A stretch of DNA of 64,000 bases from Opeltia flavorubescens (Eukaryota; Ascomycota; Lecanoromycetes; Teloschistales; Teloschistaceae): positions 62,001-126,000 of the forward strand of contig AUPK01000175.1 of the NCBI GenBank assembly GCA_000442125.1, read 5' to 3'. This document shows positions 46,488-58,600 of the stretch, in pieces (within the stretch, counting starts at the first letter, position 1; the number at the start of each line of letters is the position of its first letter). The position numbers were made by a program, and so were the translations under genes. The notes beneath the pieces are model-generated. The model was not told the DNA's origin and ran no database searches. It saw only the letters and a list, made by a program, of their open reading frames with translations.

Positions 46488-48302
46488 CGTCGAATCTCTA
46501 ATCTCGATTTGTTGGCGGCAGAAGGTAAGCTTTAGACTAGAAAAAAGTGGTCCTTGTGACGTTTCTTTTTCTGCCGCTTCTGACGTTACTTTAAGCAAGA
46601 TGGAACAACTCGCATGACGTACAATAATACGGAACATGTCCCGGACAGAGATCAACGAGAATATATCGTTCGGGGAGATCGCATCTCGGGGCCCGGGAAG
46701 AAGCCTACGCCGGATCGAGTGTACGAAGCCACCCCTTTTCGGTTATACCTGCTCTACCTGACTCATAGGGCAAGAAAAGGGTGGGTGAGGAGCGGCAATC
46801 CCCCCATTCCCCAAAGATGTAAAGGAACGAAATAGAAGAGAATCACGAAGAAGAAATGAAGAACTAGATGATAGGAAAGAGAATGAGAAAGAACGGATCA
46901 GAGAAAACAAAATGTCAAGTTCAACCTATGGATGTAAAGAAGGTGATCGAGTTTAGGAACAGAGGAACGACAATGCAAGCTTTAGATCTTACGGAAGGTT
47001 GTCCTGTGCTGTCACGATCAACCTAATGCAGGACAATAGGGAAGTGTGCAATAATATCTGTCAGCCAAAGACGATAGTATGTACAGGTCGAAAGGCGGGT
47101 TTTCATTCCGTGCGCGCTAGATTTTGAGCGCCAGGCGTAGAGCTGTCGTAGCGCCCATGAATAACCTGAGCCAGAGGTCCCCTCCAATGATTTAATGGTG
47201 CGAACACCATAGCTATAACCAATAAACACGGATGGACATTCCATATCTCCCTGTTGGAAATTCGACGTCAGGACTCTATCCATCTTCAATCAAGTATTGA
47301 GAAAATAGCAGGCACGCCACCTACTGAGCCGCCGAACATAAAGACAATATGCCGAGATCGAAGGAACGGAAGGGGGATCTACACACCAAGAATTCTCGGG
47401 GATGTAGGTTGCATAGTGCTAGACGAGGCGTAGCTCCCACATTTCCTATACGATGAACTTCTTCACGCACGTATAAAACATGGTTCCGAGGTTTGGACGT
47501 GGGCTTCGTGGGCGGATTTTCCCAGCTGTGATTGGTTCGAAATCAGAACGTGCACCACGTTTCGAGGGCTCAAGGTATGGATATATAGAGATTACAAGGC
47601 CCTTCAACTCCCATCCTCATCTTCATCCAATATGTTTGCTGCTGGAGGATTAAATTGACAAGAGATGATTATGGTGTTTGCATAGTGGTTTAACACAAAG
47701 GCCGAAACTGTGGACTACTCGACTTCAGAAAATAGATTGCCTTCTTTCATCTTAGCCTTGATAAAAAGACATATGGTCTCATAGCTCATGACAATCCCTC
47801 CAGATATTCTAAATTTTGTAGGAGAAGAGTCCCGACTAGCCCAGAATGCTTGGATTTGTTAAGGACTGATACGTTCACTTTCGTCTGGAGCTAAAGCTGT
47901 AGTTTTAGAGTAATGGTGAGATGGCGGGAAGTGTATCATTTTTTAGACTTGTATTTTCGTAGGTCGCAGAGTTCTTATGTACGCTGTACATTGCTTTTGA
48001 CCCACTGGTATAGTGAGGATATGGCGCGACATCCAGCGAGCTAGAGAGATGGAAAAAGGAAATGATGGGTCATTGGTGCTACCTACCATGCTCATTCAAA
48101 TTACGCTTATACCTCTGCAGCAGCAGCAGCTTCTGGTCTGTAAGTCGATTTCGTGCCGGGGTCCCAGATCAAAGAAGCATATGACCCAAAAAGGAAGGTG
48201 AAAATCCCTTGGGAGGCGCGTGCCTTCTAATATCCTAATATATCCCTTCCTAACCAACTACCATTTTCCAACCATCCACACAATTTATATCCAACAATCA
48301 AA
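46488..48302. other. 1.8-kb intergenic region
   Basis: Holds the promoter side of the receptor gene and the 3' flank of the glycosylase gene. A short CAG repeat run lies at 48,117-48,130. The frame at 47,023-47,289 lacks support. No RNA gene recognised. Confidence 0.45.
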
Positions 48303-49679
48303 TCACCCGTCACTCTCCGACCCACAAAGATCTCCCATCTTCCTAATCCCTTGCCCCTTCCCCTCACTCCCCATACTCCATCCTTGATCCCCCTCACAAA
48401 TTACTCCTCCCCCCTCCGCTCCCTTGACAACCTTCTCCTCCGCCCTCTTCCGCTCTCCGGTCTTCGGATCCCATTCCCACCCCAGCCTTAGCCATCTCCA
48501 CCGCAGGTAGGCACGAAGCTCTTTATCCAACGGCAGCACCATTGTCCATTCTTTCGTCATCTCTTCGTCTTCCACCGCTTTGCGCCATTGCTCAGTCCCA
48601 TCGGCAGGAAGGGCAGGTAAAGCAGCGGTGCCGAAACCTCGTAACTCGTCTCTGCAGAAAATGCGCCAGGAATCGATGCCGTATGCTCCGATACCTGGTA
48701 GATGTCCTACCTCCCATGCTACCCTCGGGTCCTCGGTTTCGTCACCGATCGGTTCTTCATTACCCTTGATATCCTTCCCATCACCCTGTTTGGGGTAATG
48801 CAATCGTCGCCACCTTATGCCCTTTGCTGGTGGATGCACCAACCATGCTTTTGCAAGCGAAATGCATTTCTTAGCACGTTGGTTCTGTAACCCAAGGTTC
48901 TGGAAGAAGCCGACGACTTCTGGAAGGTCGGCTGCGGCTAAAGCTGCTGGGTCGGGGAAGCGTGTGATGAAGGCATAGAAGACGGGCAAAGCCACGGCGC
49001 CTCTGGTCTTGTTTAGGAATATGACAGCAATCAAGAGGTGAAACGGTTCCGACGCGAGCGATTCTTGGACAAGGCCAAAGGATGTGGATGATAATGGTGG
49101 AAATGGGATGCAAGAGACTGCTTCACGTGGAGGTTTTGGCGAGGGGAGGAAGTAAGGGGACGTCTTCGGTAAGGATTTTGGCTGCTTGTGTGGCGTTAGA
49201 TGCGACGAATTCTTCTTTTGCGCAACTTGCTTTTGCACCGACGCCCCTTCAACCTCGGTTTTGACACTGCGGCGACTGGGTGTCGGCCACTCAGGACTTG
49301 ATGGCGCGCTCGAAAGTGGGCTTGATGCTCTGCTCGAAGATTGTTTGACCGGGGTGGACAGAAGCGCTGGCAGAACGTCGTTAGTATCTGTTGCCACATT
49401 TCCCAGGAGCGCCATTTCGATTTGCTTCACAGTGTCCACCATGGTCATGATCTTGGATAAAGATAAACGAGGAAATGCACAGCTAGTACCCGCCGCATCT
49501 TGACGCTTAGAGGTGCTCTCAGATACTGTCCGGTCCGGAAGATCATCATCTGACTCTGAATGCGAGATTTCACTTCCGTTAGAATCCGAGAGCTGTGCAT
49601 CTGCGACGTCACCACCTCGTAGACCGGAGATTCCTGTAATACCATCTTGCGAAAGGACGTCCTCATCAATAGCGGTCAT
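48303..49679 (-). CDS. MBD4-like thymine/uracil DNA glycosylase (HhH-GPD)
   Basis: Single-exon frame of 458 residues. About 200 N-terminal residues are disordered (Ser/Asp-rich, then Ser/Pro). The catalytic domain begins near residue 205: FGLVQESLASEPFHLLIAVI, FLNKTRGAVALPVFYAFI, EVVGFFQNLGLQNQRAKKCI, then the helix-hairpin-helix and catalytic loop VGHLPGIGAYGIDSWRIFCR. In MBD4 the catalytic Asp lies in the matching NDSYRIF, so the Asp of IDSWRIF is the likely nucleophile activator. No methyl-CpG-binding domain is seen, as usual in fungi and plants. Predicted role: removing T or U from G mismatches formed by cytosine deamination, in the nucleus. The start is two bases after the stop of the upstream C2H2 gene on the same strand. 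The glycine-rich C-terminal tail (VVKGAEGGGVICEGDQG) is unusual. Confidence 0.82.
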   Translation of the reverse strand: MTAIDEDVLSQDGITGISGLRGGDVADAQLSDSNGSEISHSESDDDLPDRTVSESTSKRQDAAGTSCAFPRLSLSKIMTMVDTVKQIEMALLGNVATDTNDVLPALLSTPVKQSSSRASSPLSSAPSSPEWPTPSRRSVKTEVEGASVQKQVAQKKNSSHLTPHKQPKSLPKTSPYFLPSPKPPREAVSCIPFPPLSSTSFGLVQESLASEPFHLLIAVIFLNKTRGAVALPVFYAFITRFPDPAALAAADLPEVVGFFQNLGLQNQRAKKCISLAKAWLVHPPAKGIRWRRLHYPKQGDGKDIKGNEEPIGDETEDPRVAWEVGHLPGIGAYGIDSWRIFCRDELRGFGTAALPALPADGTEQWRKAVEDEEMTKEWTMVLPLDKELRAYLRWRWLRLGWEWDPKTGERKRAEEKVVKGAEGGGVICEGDQGWSMGSEGKGQGIRKMGDLCGSESDG

Positions 49680-49681
49680 GC

Positions 49682-52093
49682 TTACTGAATCATCGGGTTC
49701 TGAAAATCCCTCGAAATTGAGAGTGGGCCATCAGAGTGTCTTACGTCGCTTTTCTTCAGTTTCCTGTGCTTACTCGACGGATCTGTTGTGTTTGTCGGCT
49801 TGCTATCTCCTTTTCCCTCGCTTTGATTTAGTTTTGTGTGCGTGCCGAGCTTCCGGTGCAATGGGAAACTGTGCAGGTGCCGGAAAAGTGCGTTCTTAGA
49901 CGAAAAGGTTTCTTGACAGAATCGACATTTTGATGGTATTGGCGGATTACAATGCTTGGCAGCTTTCTTAGAAGGTAAGCTTTGACTCGTGCATAGAGGC
50001 TTATCGGTTGCTTTTGACAACAATGTGTAGTTTCTTGCATATGATCCTTGATATTCGGCAGCCACTACTTGCTCATCTTCTTCATTTTTGACGCTTACAA
50101 ATGATTGGTCATCTCCATCAAATTGTTTGGTGGCTTGGGGATTCTCGTCTTCTTCAGGCGATGCGGTTTTTGTCGAATGCTCGCTCTCCACAATTGAGCG
50201 CTTGTCTGACTTCTCACCTGGATTTGATAATCTATTTCCTTTGGATTGTTCATTGCTTGTTGAAGGTCCTCCTTCGGATTGCTTACATTGCTCAGCAGCA
50301 CCAAACGACGGATCACGCGCCACATGCGAGACCTTTTGGGGTGTTTCATTCTCTACAGCAATCCCGGTTGGTCTGTTGTTTGATAAATTTCCATTGTCTC
50401 CCGATACTATTGTGTCAGCAGAGAGCGTCTTGTGTATTTCTGCTCTCGGTAGACGTGGATCCGATGAAGCTACAGACCTCCAAGCATTGCTGATCTTGTT
50501 GTAACGTTCAGAGAGGTTGACTTCTTGATCAGGTGTCGGTGTATCATTTAACCCTTCCTTAATAACACTGGCTAAGTCTGCGATCACTTTGGTGTCGGCG
50601 GAATCTTGTTGTGAGTCATGAAATGGCTCTTCTGTACGAAGTAGATATTGGTAATACTCTCTAGCGAATGATTGGATTTTGAACGTCATGGCGACAGCTG
50701 ACTCGTCAAAATCATGATAACAGAATATTTGCTCGACAAATGGATCGAGAGCTTCCTTGAGGTTTTTCTTTAAAAAGAATCTCGTCTTGGAGCCGAGACG
50801 TTTTCTGGCAATATCTTCAAAACATTGCAATAACCCTTGCATCACCCGATCTTTGATTCTAGCCACCTTCTTGTAGTAGGCCCAATTCTTGGTTTCCACA
50901 GAAGTTGATGATTGTAAGTTTTCAACTTCTGCCCATCGCATGTCGATTTCGTCAAATTTCTCGATGTTGAGGTAGGATAGTGCCAATCCTCCGAAAAGGC
51001 TCAAAAGGTTCTTCTTCATACTTTTAGACAGCGCTGATTTATTTTTCCAAAGGTGAGCTACAGACAGAATCTCGTGTGAAACATCGGCATCCAGATCATC
51101 AGCGGTCTCAATTTTGAGAAGCTCTAGTATGATATTCCGTAGAGCGCGCTCTGTCCTTTTGTTGCTGCGACACTTCGCTTCCATTATATCGTCACTGTGT
51201 AGTTCTTTCACTTCCGCCCGCTGTTGTTGTATACGTTGATCGGCCTTCTTTGGATGCGGATTCTCCTTGGCTACAGTCTCATTTGTGGCCGGCTGAGAGA
51301 CCAGGCTAGGAATCCTGTCATCTCCAGCACGAGCAACTTGAGGGACTTGTGCATACCCCATTTCTGGATTGTCGGCTAGGGTCCGTTCTCCTTGCCTAAC
51401 AAGTGCAATTTGTCCATCCTCTTCGTGGTTTCCCTCAGTTGGGTTAGGTTGTGCCTCTATAGTCTGTGCACGCGGTGCTGAGGAAGGATCATGAGCTCCA
51501 TTTTGCCGCTTTTCGTTGGTATTGGTAGGCTCTTTCCAGGCTTTGACATTATCTACCACCCCCAAAAAGCTCGGCGTCTGGCTGTTGGGGATCGTAGGAG
51601 ACGACATGGCCATAGTCGTCCTGCTGATAATCCTTGAATCATCACGTGTCTGAGGCAGTACGCCTTCGCTGAATGTAGGGGCTCCATCCGCCTTCTTTCT
51701 TTTTCTACTTTGATCTTCCATTTGGTCACCTGAACGTTTCCCGGATCCACTTTGACTGTCTCTTTCTTGCTCGGTCGGTGACACATGAGCGTCCCCAGAA
51801 ACGTGACCAGTAGATGCCGGTAGCGTAACCAAGAGTGTAGGTGAATCGTCGATCTCATCTTCATCTAGCTTTGTGTTGTCGCTATCATACTCTTCCTCCC
51901 CACATAGCTGTCTCGCGTGAACCATGGATGCCTTTGCCTGAGCTTTGGATAGACCAATGGCTCGAGCATAATCGTACACGTCTCGCTCGAAACTTCGTCG
52001 TTGAGACGTCGTGTACTTGGTAAAGGAGTGCTCTGTGAAGAATTTGTGTCGCCGGGCGAAATGATTGATACACTTGAGTATGGAGTGGTCCAA
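49682..52093 (-). CDS. C2H2 zinc-finger fungal protein, 803 residues
   Basis: Open frame with a conserved N-terminal box (SFERDVYDYARAIGLSKAQA, VHARQLCGEEEYDSD, about 34-73) common in fungal proteins of unknown role. A long disordered region with basic patches (RKRKK near 132) follows, then a helical central domain (about 310-500; RALRNIILELLKIETADDL, FCYHDFDESAVAMTFKIQSF), another disordered stretch, and a C-terminal C2H2 finger CRFCQETFSSKNALFRHLHS FPLH (about 724-748). Nuclear location and nucleic-acid binding are likely. An in-frame 45-nt segment near the 3' end (49,744-49,700; donor GTAAGA, acceptor TTTTCAG) could be an intron, which would shorten the tail without moving the stop. Immediate contact with the glycosylase gene hints at a shared transcript. 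Confidence 0.72.
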   Translation of the reverse strand: MDHSILKCINHFARRHKFFTEHSFTKYTTSQRRSFERDVYDYARAIGLSKAQAKASMVHARQLCGEEEYDSDNTKLDEDEIDDSPTLLVTLPASTGHVSGDAHVSPTEQERDSQSGSGKRSGDQMEDQSRKRKKADGAPTFSEGVLPQTRDDSRIISRTTMAMSSPTIPNSQTPSFLGVVDNVKAWKEPTNTNEKRQNGAHDPSSAPRAQTIEAQPNPTEGNHEEDGQIALVRQGERTLADNPEMGYAQVPQVARAGDDRIPSLVSQPATNETVAKENPHPKKADQRIQQQRAEVKELHSDDIMEAKCRSNKRTERALRNIILELLKIETADDLDADVSHEILSVAHLWKNKSALSKSMKKNLLSLFGGLALSYLNIEKFDEIDMRWAEVENLQSSTSVETKNWAYYKKVARIKDRVMQGLLQCFEDIARKRLGSKTRFFLKKNLKEALDPFVEQIFCYHDFDESAVAMTFKIQSFAREYYQYLLRTEEPFHDSQQDSADTKVIADLASVIKEGLNDTPTPDQEVNLSERYNKISNAWRSVASSDPRLPRAEIHKTLSADTIVSGDNGNLSNNRPTGIAVENETPQKVSHVARDPSFGAAEQCKQSEGGPSTSNEQSKGNRLSNPGEKSDKRSIVESEHSTKTASPEEDENPQATKQFDGDDQSFVSVKNEEDEQVVAAEYQGSYARNYTLLSKATDKPLCTSQSLPSKKAAKHCNPPIPSKCRFCQETFSSKNALFRHLHSFPLHRKLGTHTKLNQSEGKGDSKPTNTTDPSSKHRKLKKSDVRHSDGPLSISRDFQNPMIQ

Positions 52094-53229
52094 GGAATAC
52101 TTTGCTATTCAATCATCAGTCAAAGTGTCCACGAAAATGCAGTCAGGCTTCAGACTTACTCCTGGGGAACCTGGAAAGTCTTCTTTCCCTAGACACGTTG
52201 GTTGTTCCGTTAAATCCATGGGTTTCCTGCGCGGATGGTGGCACCTCGTCCGGCATAACTCGGCTGGCATCCTCTCTACGATGTCCGTTTGTTGTAGCCT
52301 GCATGGTCAGACTCGTTGGACCGATATAAGGCCCTATTGTGCTGAAGAGTCCCACAGGCGTCACGATTCTCCGGGTGTACGGCACCGACATCATCCAAAA
52401 TCTTGACCTGTACTGCGACTGATCCTCCACACACTTTTAGGTAATCGATCGAGGAAGCTTTGTGGCTCATTGGGTGTGCCGTGCAATTGCTGGGGCTTCT
52501 GCGTTGTGGAGGTTAAATGTAATAAATTCCTAACCAACTTCAGGTCTTGAGTTGTAAGCCTTCACAGGACCTCGAAGTTCATGCGCTGTGGGAGGTGTGT
52601 AGCGACTAGCAATGGATCTGGGTGTGTTGAAGATGAGATCGATTGGACAATTGCACCGCAAGAATAGGTCGGAGAATTTTACGGCGTGCTTACGCGTGAT
52701 GCACGCGAGATGCGTCCGAAGATATTCCGGAGAGCTAGGCTGATTGTGGGATTTCTGGAATACCTGTAAGGTATACATCTCATCCACTAATACCAAATGA
52801 ACTTCTCATATCCAGTCAGTATTATGTCTCAATTGCGCATCCTCATCTAGAATACTGCCGTATATAGATTTCAGTCAATTATTCATCATCGTTGTGGGCT
52901 AGTCGACTTATACTTTCAAGCACGTTAATCCACTTTTCTCTCCTACTCTTTGACCTCATTAACGCACATTTAAGGGTTGGTCAAGGTTAAGGCCCGGACA
53001 CGTCCGAGAAGCGCATCTGTTCCTCGAGACCCCATGAAATTGATCGCTTATAGTCCAGGGCATAAATGCACGCTGTAAATGTACATGACGCTAGAGCCGC
53101 TCCAAGGCGTTTGGGGGAGCGGTTCCGAAAGTATGGAGAAGCAGAATGCCGCATGTTTCGGGCATGGTAAATCAAAAAGCAGACTTTTCTCCCTTCGTCT
53201 TTCGAAATGACGAGTCACAACAAATTACC
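52094..53229. promoter_or_regulatory. Divergent intergenic region, 1.1 kb
   Basis: Between the starts of the C2H2 gene (minus) and the secreted-protein gene (plus), so promoters of both should lie here. Frames on the minus strand at 52,143-52,796 are short and unlike known proteins. No defined site recognised. Confidence 0.45.
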
Positions 53230-53982
53230 ATGTTCTCCACCAGCATCTTACTGAAGATAGTTCTTCTGCAAACACTCACCCACCGTTCTTACCAAGTCGA
53301 CATCTCCCTTGAATGGTGGTCCGAAGGAGTAGCTTACTTTGAGAATCTAGTCACTGCGCGTTGGAACAATGTCCCACCCGGCACATGCTGCAAACCGCAC
53401 CTCTCGAAGCTGCCAACACTCCATTACCATCGAGCCGGCGAGACTAGATTCCTCGGTCTGCAGCAAAACCAGTTCGGCGCCGGGTGGGCTGCAGTCGGCT
53501 ACAGACACGAAGACATCATCAACTGTACCGGTGCGCCGATACTGCGCGTTTTCGGGCCAGGCACAGGCGATGACAATAGTATTGTTGTGTACAACCCTCG
53601 GTGGGAAGATGAAGGAGAAGTTGATGGCACGCCGGAGAACGTTGTATATGCAGCCTCTTGGGTAGATCTCAGGACAAGGTTCCCGCCTGACATTACTGGG
53701 ACGAGATATCTGCAGTGGCAGGGTGTGAAGGGAGCAGTATGGGGGAGAGGGACGTGGAGTGCTGCGTCTGATGGGATACCGTTCCCCAAGCGAAGGCGGA
53801 GGAGTGAGATGCCAAAGCTCAATGGGCGGGCGGAGCGAGGTACGGCGTATATTTCATCTCCACCCCGATGGATCTACCCGGATGTGTATACGATCAATGG
53901 GACGGACTATCTCTTCCAGGGCAACGAAACATATGCTAGCAGACGTGGGGAAATCTTAGAGACTCAAAGTCTCGCAAACTGA
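53230..53982 (+). CDS. Secreted hypothetical protein
   Basis: The frame is open from 53,146, but the ATG at 53,230 gives MFSTSILLKIVLLQTLTHRS, a signal-peptide-like start, and a 250-residue protein. The mature part has paired Cys (PPGTCCKPHL), tryptophan-rich strands (ISLEWWSEGVAYF, FGAGWAAVGYRHEDIINC, YLQWQGVKGAVWG) and ends IYPDVYTINGTDYLFQGNE followed by ASRRGEILETQ. This resembles a group of fungal secreted hypotheticals with a small beta-rich domain; no reaction can be assigned. N-glycosylation sequons (NCT, NGT, NET) fit export. The basic KRRRRS stretch near 217 may be a processing site. A role as an effector is only a possibility. Confidence 0.7.
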   Translation: MFSTSILLKIVLLQTLTHRSYQVDISLEWWSEGVAYFENLVTARWNNVPPGTCCKPHLSKLPTLHYHRAGETRFLGLQQNQFGAGWAAVGYRHEDIINCTGAPILRVFGPGTGDDNSIVVYNPRWEDEGEVDGTPENVVYAASWVDLRTRFPPDITGTRYLQWQGVKGAVWGRGTWSAASDGIPFPKRRRRSEMPKLNGRAERGTAYISSPPRWIYPDVYTINGTDYLFQGNETYASRRGEILETQSLAN

Positions 53983-55631
53983 CGACGCATGCTTCCTCGG
54001 GAGGACGAGTGTGAATCCTATTATGGGATCTATCAGGATAAATCATCGCACCAGTCAATGCGCCAATATGCTCGTCCTACTTGGTAGTTGATTTGCCATT
54101 CGGAGGCGGCAAACGGCACGGCACGTGTAAGGCTCCGCAAGTTCCGCTCGACGCGCTGCAGTAGTCAACGCCAATTTGTCATCCGAAGCCCTCCTCCCGC
54201 ACGCTTACTTGTAAATTAGCAACGATTTTGCAGGCTTTTCGCAACTTGACTTGGGAAGGCCCCATGATCGTGGAGTTTTCGACCAAAGGTCAACAATCGA
54301 ATAGTGGCAGTCCCAACTGTTTGCCTCGCCCACATTTTGATGTGATGTTTTGAGAGAGACCAACCACAAAGGATGCGCACGGCCACTCGTCCCATCCCAA
54401 GCAGCGGAGATTACCATAATCGGTCCATCCATCAGCATGTGCCAGACCGTGGAGACAAGGGAGGCAGTGGAGACAGTCGACCAGTACTTAGGCACACCCA
54501 TCACACGCCATATACAGGTTGCCTGTTTATTCACTCTGATGCTCAATAACAAGCTCAGCCGACCGAGTTATAGGTACAGGCTTATGGTCAACCGATATTT
54601 GCCAGACTTAATGTCAGTGTGATTCTATACGTAGACGTCTCAGACCATATTGACTGTGCAATATTGTTCTCACACCAATCTTTTGTTCGTCGCTCGCGCG
54701 CAATTCGAACCATTGGAAGATGACCATGTGCGATTTGATAGATCGGAGTACTAACGCTACCCTTCTGCATCTGGTATATCACCGGCACACATCCATATTT
54801 TCGTGAGCCAACGAAATTCGTCACCATTGAAAAAAGTGAATTGAGAACATTGACAAGAATCAGAAGCACTCTTTCAAAGAAATAAGTATGTTCGATAATG
54901 TCAGACTGGAAAACATCAAAATATGCTAGCTAGCAGCCTTTCGTGCGGTGTATCCATGCGTATTTCTTATTGGTATTTCCTATGGTTGTGGCGCCCATAT
55001 CCATAGTACAATTCATGGTACACCGGATGGGATCCGGAGTCACCACCTCATTATCCCTGCTCTACGTTTCTTGAGAACCTTTTCCTTTGGTAATGATAAC
55101 AACTCCTAGACTGCTATGGTATCCATGGCTACAGGTTAGGGAGAACTATGGATGAAATATTGTACCCCTCCTGCCCCCTCATGCACGCAAGGAATCTGGG
55201 CGATGCTTGATCCCTCAATAAGTATGGAAGGTGCAATGGAGAATCGATACCTCGACTTCTTCACGTTCTGTGCACGTTTCCGCCATGTCCCTGAACTATC
55301 CTCCGCAACCAAACGCACCATCTCCACTCTGCATCATTTGGTTATCGACAACGTTGGGAAGTCATGTCTTCAGCATGGATCCTTCTTCATACCTTTCAGC
55401 TATAGGTTCCGACATCTTTTCTTCCATTAACTTTCATCGCGGCACAATGCAGCTTAATTCAACAGTACCTCTTTAACAAAAATATGCAGCTTCGCTTTCA
55501 ACACGTTCCCACGCATCCACCGTTATTTGAAGCTTATAAGCTTATCAAGTGAACAGCAATTACAATCAATCCTACTTCCTTCACCAAATTCAATACAGCA
55601 CAAGTCAAGATTTCCATCACCGCTTTCCAAA
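53983..55631. other. 1.6-kb intergenic region
   Basis: Downstream of the secreted-protein gene and upstream of the TPR/MYND-like gene. Small frames on both strands show no domain-like sequence. AT-rich leader sequence lies just before 55,632. I see nothing certain. Confidence 0.45.
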
Positions 55632-58600
55632 ATGATGCTCCCACCTCCAAGACCTAATAAACGTCCGCCGCTGCAGATCCGTCACAACCCACCATCACCA
55701 GAAGACCTCATCTTCCAAGCAAATGCGCTACTCAGCTTCGGTCAGTCTCGGAAAGCTATTGATCTCTACACTGAAGTCCTCTATGTCAGAGCCCCTGGTC
55801 ACATTGTCGCCTTTCTCAACCGTTCAATGGCATACATTTTTGAAGGAAGACCAGAGTTGGCAGTTGTTGACGCCTACCGAGCCGCCCAAGCTATGGACAT
55901 GATCAAGAACTCTAGTGCCGAGAAACGCCGTACAAAGGAAGCTGAGATCAAGCGCTATCTTCGCATGGAAGGCCTACGTATAATGTACGGGCATGATTGG
56001 ACCAGGGGTACTGCAAGATACCTTCCCAGCGCTGAAGGTGGGTTCATCAAGAGACCTTTGGCGAGCCTAGTCATGGACATGGACGCGGAAGATTGTCCCG
56101 TTTGGCATGATCATGGCCTTGATTTAAGAGATGTCTTTCCAAGGCTGGAGATACGGGCTCTATATCGGCTGTGCGGTGCATTATACAGATGCAGAGGTGG
56201 CGCATCACAAGATGCTCTGTCAATCTTGTCCGATATTCCGTGGGCGTATACATGTTTCGCACCCGAAGCGAAATGTTTCAACGAACTTGGCACCGACATC
56301 TTGAACACCCTCACCGAGGTGATCGAAATATATCGCAAAACGACCAAGGAAACAGATGATGAACACATGGTAGCGATGCCAGCTGGCGATAGGACGGTGT
56401 GGATGACGAAACCGTCGACTGTGCTGAAGACCCGAATCACCCAAACACCAGCACTGCAGTACTGGAATGATATATACGAGCCAGATTTCGCCAAGTCAGA
56501 GACCTATCATGAGCTTCAAGACTTTGCATCGGCGACTTCCGACTCTTGCCAACCTGTGGTCACCAATCAATCGAGTGGCGGCCTACTACCACACATCGAA
56601 ATGCGCTCTTCAAAAGATCATCTGCCTGGCGACATCTTGTTCTCCGAACGTAGCTCTTGGCATGTTACTACCAGCTCACCCGAAAAAGTCCTCAATGCCT
56701 GGCGTCCAAATAAAGCTGGCAATCTACGCTTCTACTGTGACAGTTGCGCAACCGCCCTGTTGATGCCCCATGAGATGGTGATGAACATATCCACTCTATC
56801 AGCCACTCCCCGCACAAACCGTGAGGAGATTATGATAGATCTCTACGACGCGGTCGGCGGTGATGGAATGGAAGCCAAAGAACGGCAAAGGCGGGCTGAC
56901 TGGTCGGCATCCACCCATATCTCATTCTGTTCACGCGATCATGAGGTTCCCTACTGTTCTACGACGTGTCGCCGTAATCGACGTTCCTTCGATCCAGGTG
57001 TTCACGAGTCTAAGATTGAACCTGAGTTGCGCAACGGTAAGTTAACTACAGAAATGACGCCAAGAGAGATTGTCCCACCAGGTCATCCTCGGAGTCTCTT
57101 TACACATTCGAAGACACAGACACTCTATGATCTCCTACTTCTTCGCATATATGCGTCTGCTCGTAGTCAAGGGAAGCATCCTCTTGAATTGGTCAAGTTT
57201 ATTCGGGGCGACTTGAGTCCGCCAGCACCTCGCGCCCCTAGCCAGCCGGCTGACAAGCGGCCGGTCGAGATTTCCTGGACTTTTGAGAATAACGTCGTTC
57301 GGCCTATCTGGAGTATCAACCGCTACCATCAAGCCCTTGGGCAAGATCCTCTCAACTACATCCGAGAATCAGATGGCTGGGTCATCAACACTCTCTTGGC
57401 AAAGATACGGCATTCAACCGAGATCACTCGAGGTGCCATGTCCGCAATTGTCTTTAACATGGATAAAGAAAGCAAATCATACTGCTATCGAGGCCTAGAA
57501 GAGTGGGTCAGTGATAGAGAGGATGCGGTCTACGAATCCAAAGAGGCTTATTGCGAGACATGGGTCGCCCGTCTTGATCCTCTAATAAGCATGATTCGGG
57601 TTGCCAATGAAACAAAAGGCGAGAAACCAAATTGCTGGTTGAGGTATGAGGAGAGTATTCAGGTTATTGCCGGACAGCCGGACGACCCAAGCAACAAGAA
57701 AGATCCTGCGATCAAGCAAGGTGAGGTACTACTCAGACCAAAGTTAAAGTTCCTCGGTGGCAGTCCGTATGAGGTTACACCTTACTCGCAGAGGGATCCT
57801 ATCCCGTCCACCAGTGCGATCAAGGATGACGTCGTCGAGCAGGACAGAGGGAAGGATCACAAGCCTATCGCCCTGGAGAAAGAAGCTATAGTCCCTCCGC
57901 CGCAAGACCAAATCACCATCTCCGACTCCGACGAGAATCCCGACACCGACACCGATAGCAGCGATGACAGCAGCAGCGACGACGATGAAATGCTAGAGAT
58001 ACTCGACGAGGCCGACGATGAAGACGATACCCCAGAAACCCCAGAATCTCAGCCAGAGCTCACATCACCCAAATCCCCTCCACCATCCGAAGAAGAAAAC
58101 TCAACCGATATCGTAGCCTTAGACGGTCCGGCTGAGAAGCATCAACGACCCACCACCCCTGACCCCACCTTGCTCTCCATCGAACCCAATCCTAATGATG
58201 AAGAAAAACTATCTGCTTACAACTACAAAGATAAAAAACGCCGCTTCTCTCAGGAGAAGGTAGCGAAGACCAAACTCGGCAAGATGCACTGGTCAGGCCA
58301 TACGAGAGTTAGGAGGAATATCACATTCCGCCCTCCGAGGGATTCTTTGTATGAGACGAAGAGGGTGAGGCAGGTGCAAAGGGTTTCTTCTGTTGAGCCG
58401 CAGCGTGCTTCTGATTCTCCACTGCCTGAGCTTGAACCAGAACTGGGATCGGAGCAGCAGGTGGAAAAAGAGAACGGGGATAAAGTCGAAGTAGAAGTAC
58501 AATACGACAGTTTCGACGACGTCCCCGTCGGGACTATTCTCTATGACAATGATGTCCAAGATGGGAAGGGACAGAGACGCTACACCAAGCCGACGATGGA

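Noticed and set aside
47023-47289. Minus-strand 88-codon ORF
   Set aside because: No domain-like pattern, no splice partners, and sits alone in a 1.8-kb gap.
49640-49760. Fusion of the C2H2 and glycosylase frames through an intron at GTAAGC (about 49,684)
   Set aside because: I tried the nearby acceptors (cgcaag, attacag) and both give early stops, so a joined frame is not supported by the sequence alone.
54205-54552. Minus-strand 115-codon ORF
   Set aside because: Composition looks random, and overlapping frames of similar length exist on the other strand.
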